A DNA stretch of 7,241 nt. Source: Vulcanisaeta sp. UBA163. GTDB taxonomy: Archaea > Thermoproteota > Thermoprotei > Thermoproteales > Thermocladiaceae. The DNA lies in NCBI GenBank assembly GCA_002496475.1, contig DAJV01000109.1:7399-14639 (forward strand), written 5' to 3'. The translations under genes were made by a program, and so were the position numbers. Shown piece after piece: positions 6,293-7,241 of the stretch. Numbering within the stretch: the stretch's first letter is position 1; each line of letters starts with the position of its first letter. The notes under the pieces were generated by a model that saw only the letters and a list, made by a program, of their open reading frames with translations, had not been told where the DNA came from and did not search any database.

Positions 6293-6312
6293 TAGTTAAT
6301 TATATTTAACTA
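6293..6312. repeat. Perfect inverted repeat upstream of the SDR gene
   Basis: TAGTTAA (6293-6299) and TTAACTA (6306-6312) are perfect 7-bp arms around a 6-bp spacer, about 107 bp before the SDR start. It could be an operator. In such AT-rich DNA a chance match is quite possible. Confidence 0.3.
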
Positions 6313-6380
6313 CCTATAAAGGACTATATTTACCTTCAATATAAGTTAATTAATTACTAACTCCATTACGATTCAAAGAT

Positions 6381-6398
6381 AAGCAAAATTTAAATATA
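6381..6398 (+). promoter_or_regulatory. TATA-box promoter of the SDR gene (leaderless)
   Basis: TTTAAATATA (6389-6398) preceded by purine-rich AAGCAAAA (6381-6388, a BRE-like position) is a good archaeal TATA box. Its centre is about 25-26 bases before 6419, so transcription should begin at or within a base or two of the ATG, giving a leaderless mRNA. No GGTG lies between the box and the ATG, which agrees. Confidence 0.7.
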
Positions 6399-6418
6399 CA
6401 TAATTGACATTCATAGTT

Positions 6419-7165
6419 ATGCCTACGCTAAAGAATAGGGTCGCAATAGTCACGGGAGCTGGTCAGGGAATTGGTAGGAGCATTGCCCTGAGGTTGGCAA
6501 AGGACGGCGCTACCGTTGTTGTCACGGATATAACGGGTAAGGAGAATGAAACCCTCAATGAAATAAGGAGCTTAGGCGGTCAGGGAATGGCATTGAGACT
6601 GGATGTGACTGATCCAAGGATGGCTGAGGACACGGCCAAGAGGGTCTATGACACGTATGGGCGTATTGACATTCTCGTGAACAACGCGGGCATATACCCA
6701 TTCAAGCCATTCCTTGAGATGACGTTTGACGACTGGTATAAGGTAATCAACATAAACCTAAACGGTACATTTAACGTAACAAGGGCCGTTGTGCCATACA
6801 TGGTAAAGCAGAAGTATGGCAGGATAATAAGCATATCATCCGTGGCAGGAAATATAATGGGCTTCACAGGACTAACCCACTACAGCGCATCCAAGGCAGG
6901 CATTGTTGGCTTTACAAGGGCGCTCGCCCTGGAACTGGCCCGCTATGGAATAACCGTAAACGCCATAGCCCCAGGCGCGGTGAGGACACCAACAACGCAG
7001 GCAGGAGGCGAGGAACAAATGAAGATGATGATGCAGGTAATACCACTGGGTAGGTTGGCGGAACCAGAGGACATAGCATCAACGGTAGCCTTCCTAGCCT
7101 CAGACGACGCTAGCTACATCACAGGAGCCCTAATAGTCGTTGATGGAGGCTGGACAATAACATAA
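6419..7165 (+). CDS. Short-chain dehydrogenase/reductase (SDR), FabG-like
   Basis: An intact 248-residue classical SDR, a soluble NAD(P)-dependent oxidoreductase of the usual family length. The Rossmann cofactor motif TGAGQGIG is at 12-19. D37 at the end of strand 2 (VVVTD) suggests NAD(H) rather than NADP(H). NNAG is at 88-91. The catalytic set reads N113, S141, Y155 and K159 (YSASK). The segment NAIAPGAVRTP (181-191) and the C-terminal ITGALIVVDGG are standard. The frame is open back to a TTG at 6404, but ATG 6419 matches the family N-terminus and the predicted transcription start. It is divergent from the sulfur operon and separated from it by about 900 bp, so no functional link is implied. 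Substrate cannot be told from sequence; 3-oxoacyl reductase, sugar or alcohol dehydrogenase are all possible. Confidence 0.95.
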   Translation: MPTLKNRVAIVTGAGQGIGRSIALRLAKDGATVVVTDITGKENETLNEIRSLGGQGMALRLDVTDPRMAEDTAKRVYDTYGRIDILVNNAGIYPFKPFLEMTFDDWYKVININLNGTFNVTRAVVPYMVKQKYGRIISISSVAGNIMGFTGLTHYSASKAGIVGFTRALALELARYGITVNAIAPGAVRTPTTQAGGEEQMKMMMQVIPLGRLAEPEDIASTVAFLASDDASYITGALIVVDGGWTIT

Positions 7166-7185
7166 AAACTAATCACCACAAGGTC

Positions 7186-7201
7186 CTTAAAAATTTAAAT
7201 A
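7186..7201 (+). promoter_or_regulatory. TATA-like element downstream of the SDR gene
   Basis: CTTAAAAATTTAAATA begins 21 bp after the SDR stop. It resembles the SDR promoter box and would place a start near 7220. It probably serves a plus-strand gene beginning close to or beyond the window edge; no coding start is visible before 7241. Confidence 0.4.
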
Positions 7202-7241
7202 GCAACCGTGCCAATTCACTGCGAAAAACCGCATAACCCAC

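Larger units (their letters stand above)
6172..6380. other. AT-rich non-coding stretch between the ABC remnant and the SDR promoter
   Basis: I see no credible gene, tRNA or box C/D RNA on either strand. The stretch has very high A+T content, a repeated pair of short words (6214-6280) and an inverted repeat (6293-6312), both listed separately. It probably combines decayed sequence with upstream regulatory DNA of the dehydrogenase gene. Confidence 0.5.

Noticed and set aside
6404..6418. Upstream in-frame TTG as the SDR start
   Set aside because: The TATA box places transcription start at about 6419, and ATG 6419 gives the normal SDR N-terminus.
5508..6418. Possible CRISPR array or insertion sequence in the gene-poor gap
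   Set aside because: There are no regularly spaced repeats, no transposase fragments and no terminal inverted repeats with target duplications; the only coding remains match an ABC ATPase.

Overview
The window looks like chromosomal DNA from a hyperthermophilic crenarchaeon (Thermoproteota), most likely a sulfur-metabolising member of the Thermoproteales such as the Vulcanisaeta/Caldivirga group. This is inferred from gene content, GGTG-type ribosome binding sites, frequent AGG (Arg) and ATA (Ile) codons, a TATA-box promoter that sets a leaderless start, and tight gene overlaps. No sequence search was possible, so the genus is only a guess.

Positions 1-5507 hold one minus-strand operon, read from right to left: a DsrE-family protein, TusA, a stand-alone MvhD/FlpD-type iron-sulfur protein, a short HdrA-like flavoprotein (QmoA-like), a long HdrA-like flavoprotein (QmoB-like), a small winged-helix protein, and an HdrC-type ferredoxin fused to membrane helices (QmoC-like, cut by the left edge). 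The QmoA/QmoB/QmoC set resembles the quinone-interacting membrane-bound oxidoreductase, which exchanges electrons between the membrane quinone pool and cytoplasmic sulfur enzymes, typically APS reductase. DsrE and TusA are sulfur-carrier families that hand persulfide or thiosulfate groups between proteins. The gene set therefore reads as a membrane-linked electron-transfer module coupled to cytoplasmic sulfur trafficking. No HdrB/HdrD catalytic subunit, APS reductase or ATP sulfurylase is visible here; they may lie beyond the left edge.

Positions 5508-6418 (about 900 bp) have no intact gene. They hold the operon promoter, a perfect 7-bp inverted repeat, the decayed remains of an ABC-transporter ATPase with a possible permease tail (about 5646-6162, minus strand), and an AT-rich stretch with repeats that leads into the next promoter.

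Positions 6419-7165 on the plus strand encode an intact classical short-chain dehydrogenase/reductase, probably transcribed without a leader from a TATA box about 25 bp upstream of its ATG. A further TATA-like element follows it at 7186-7201 and probably serves a gene beyond the right edge.
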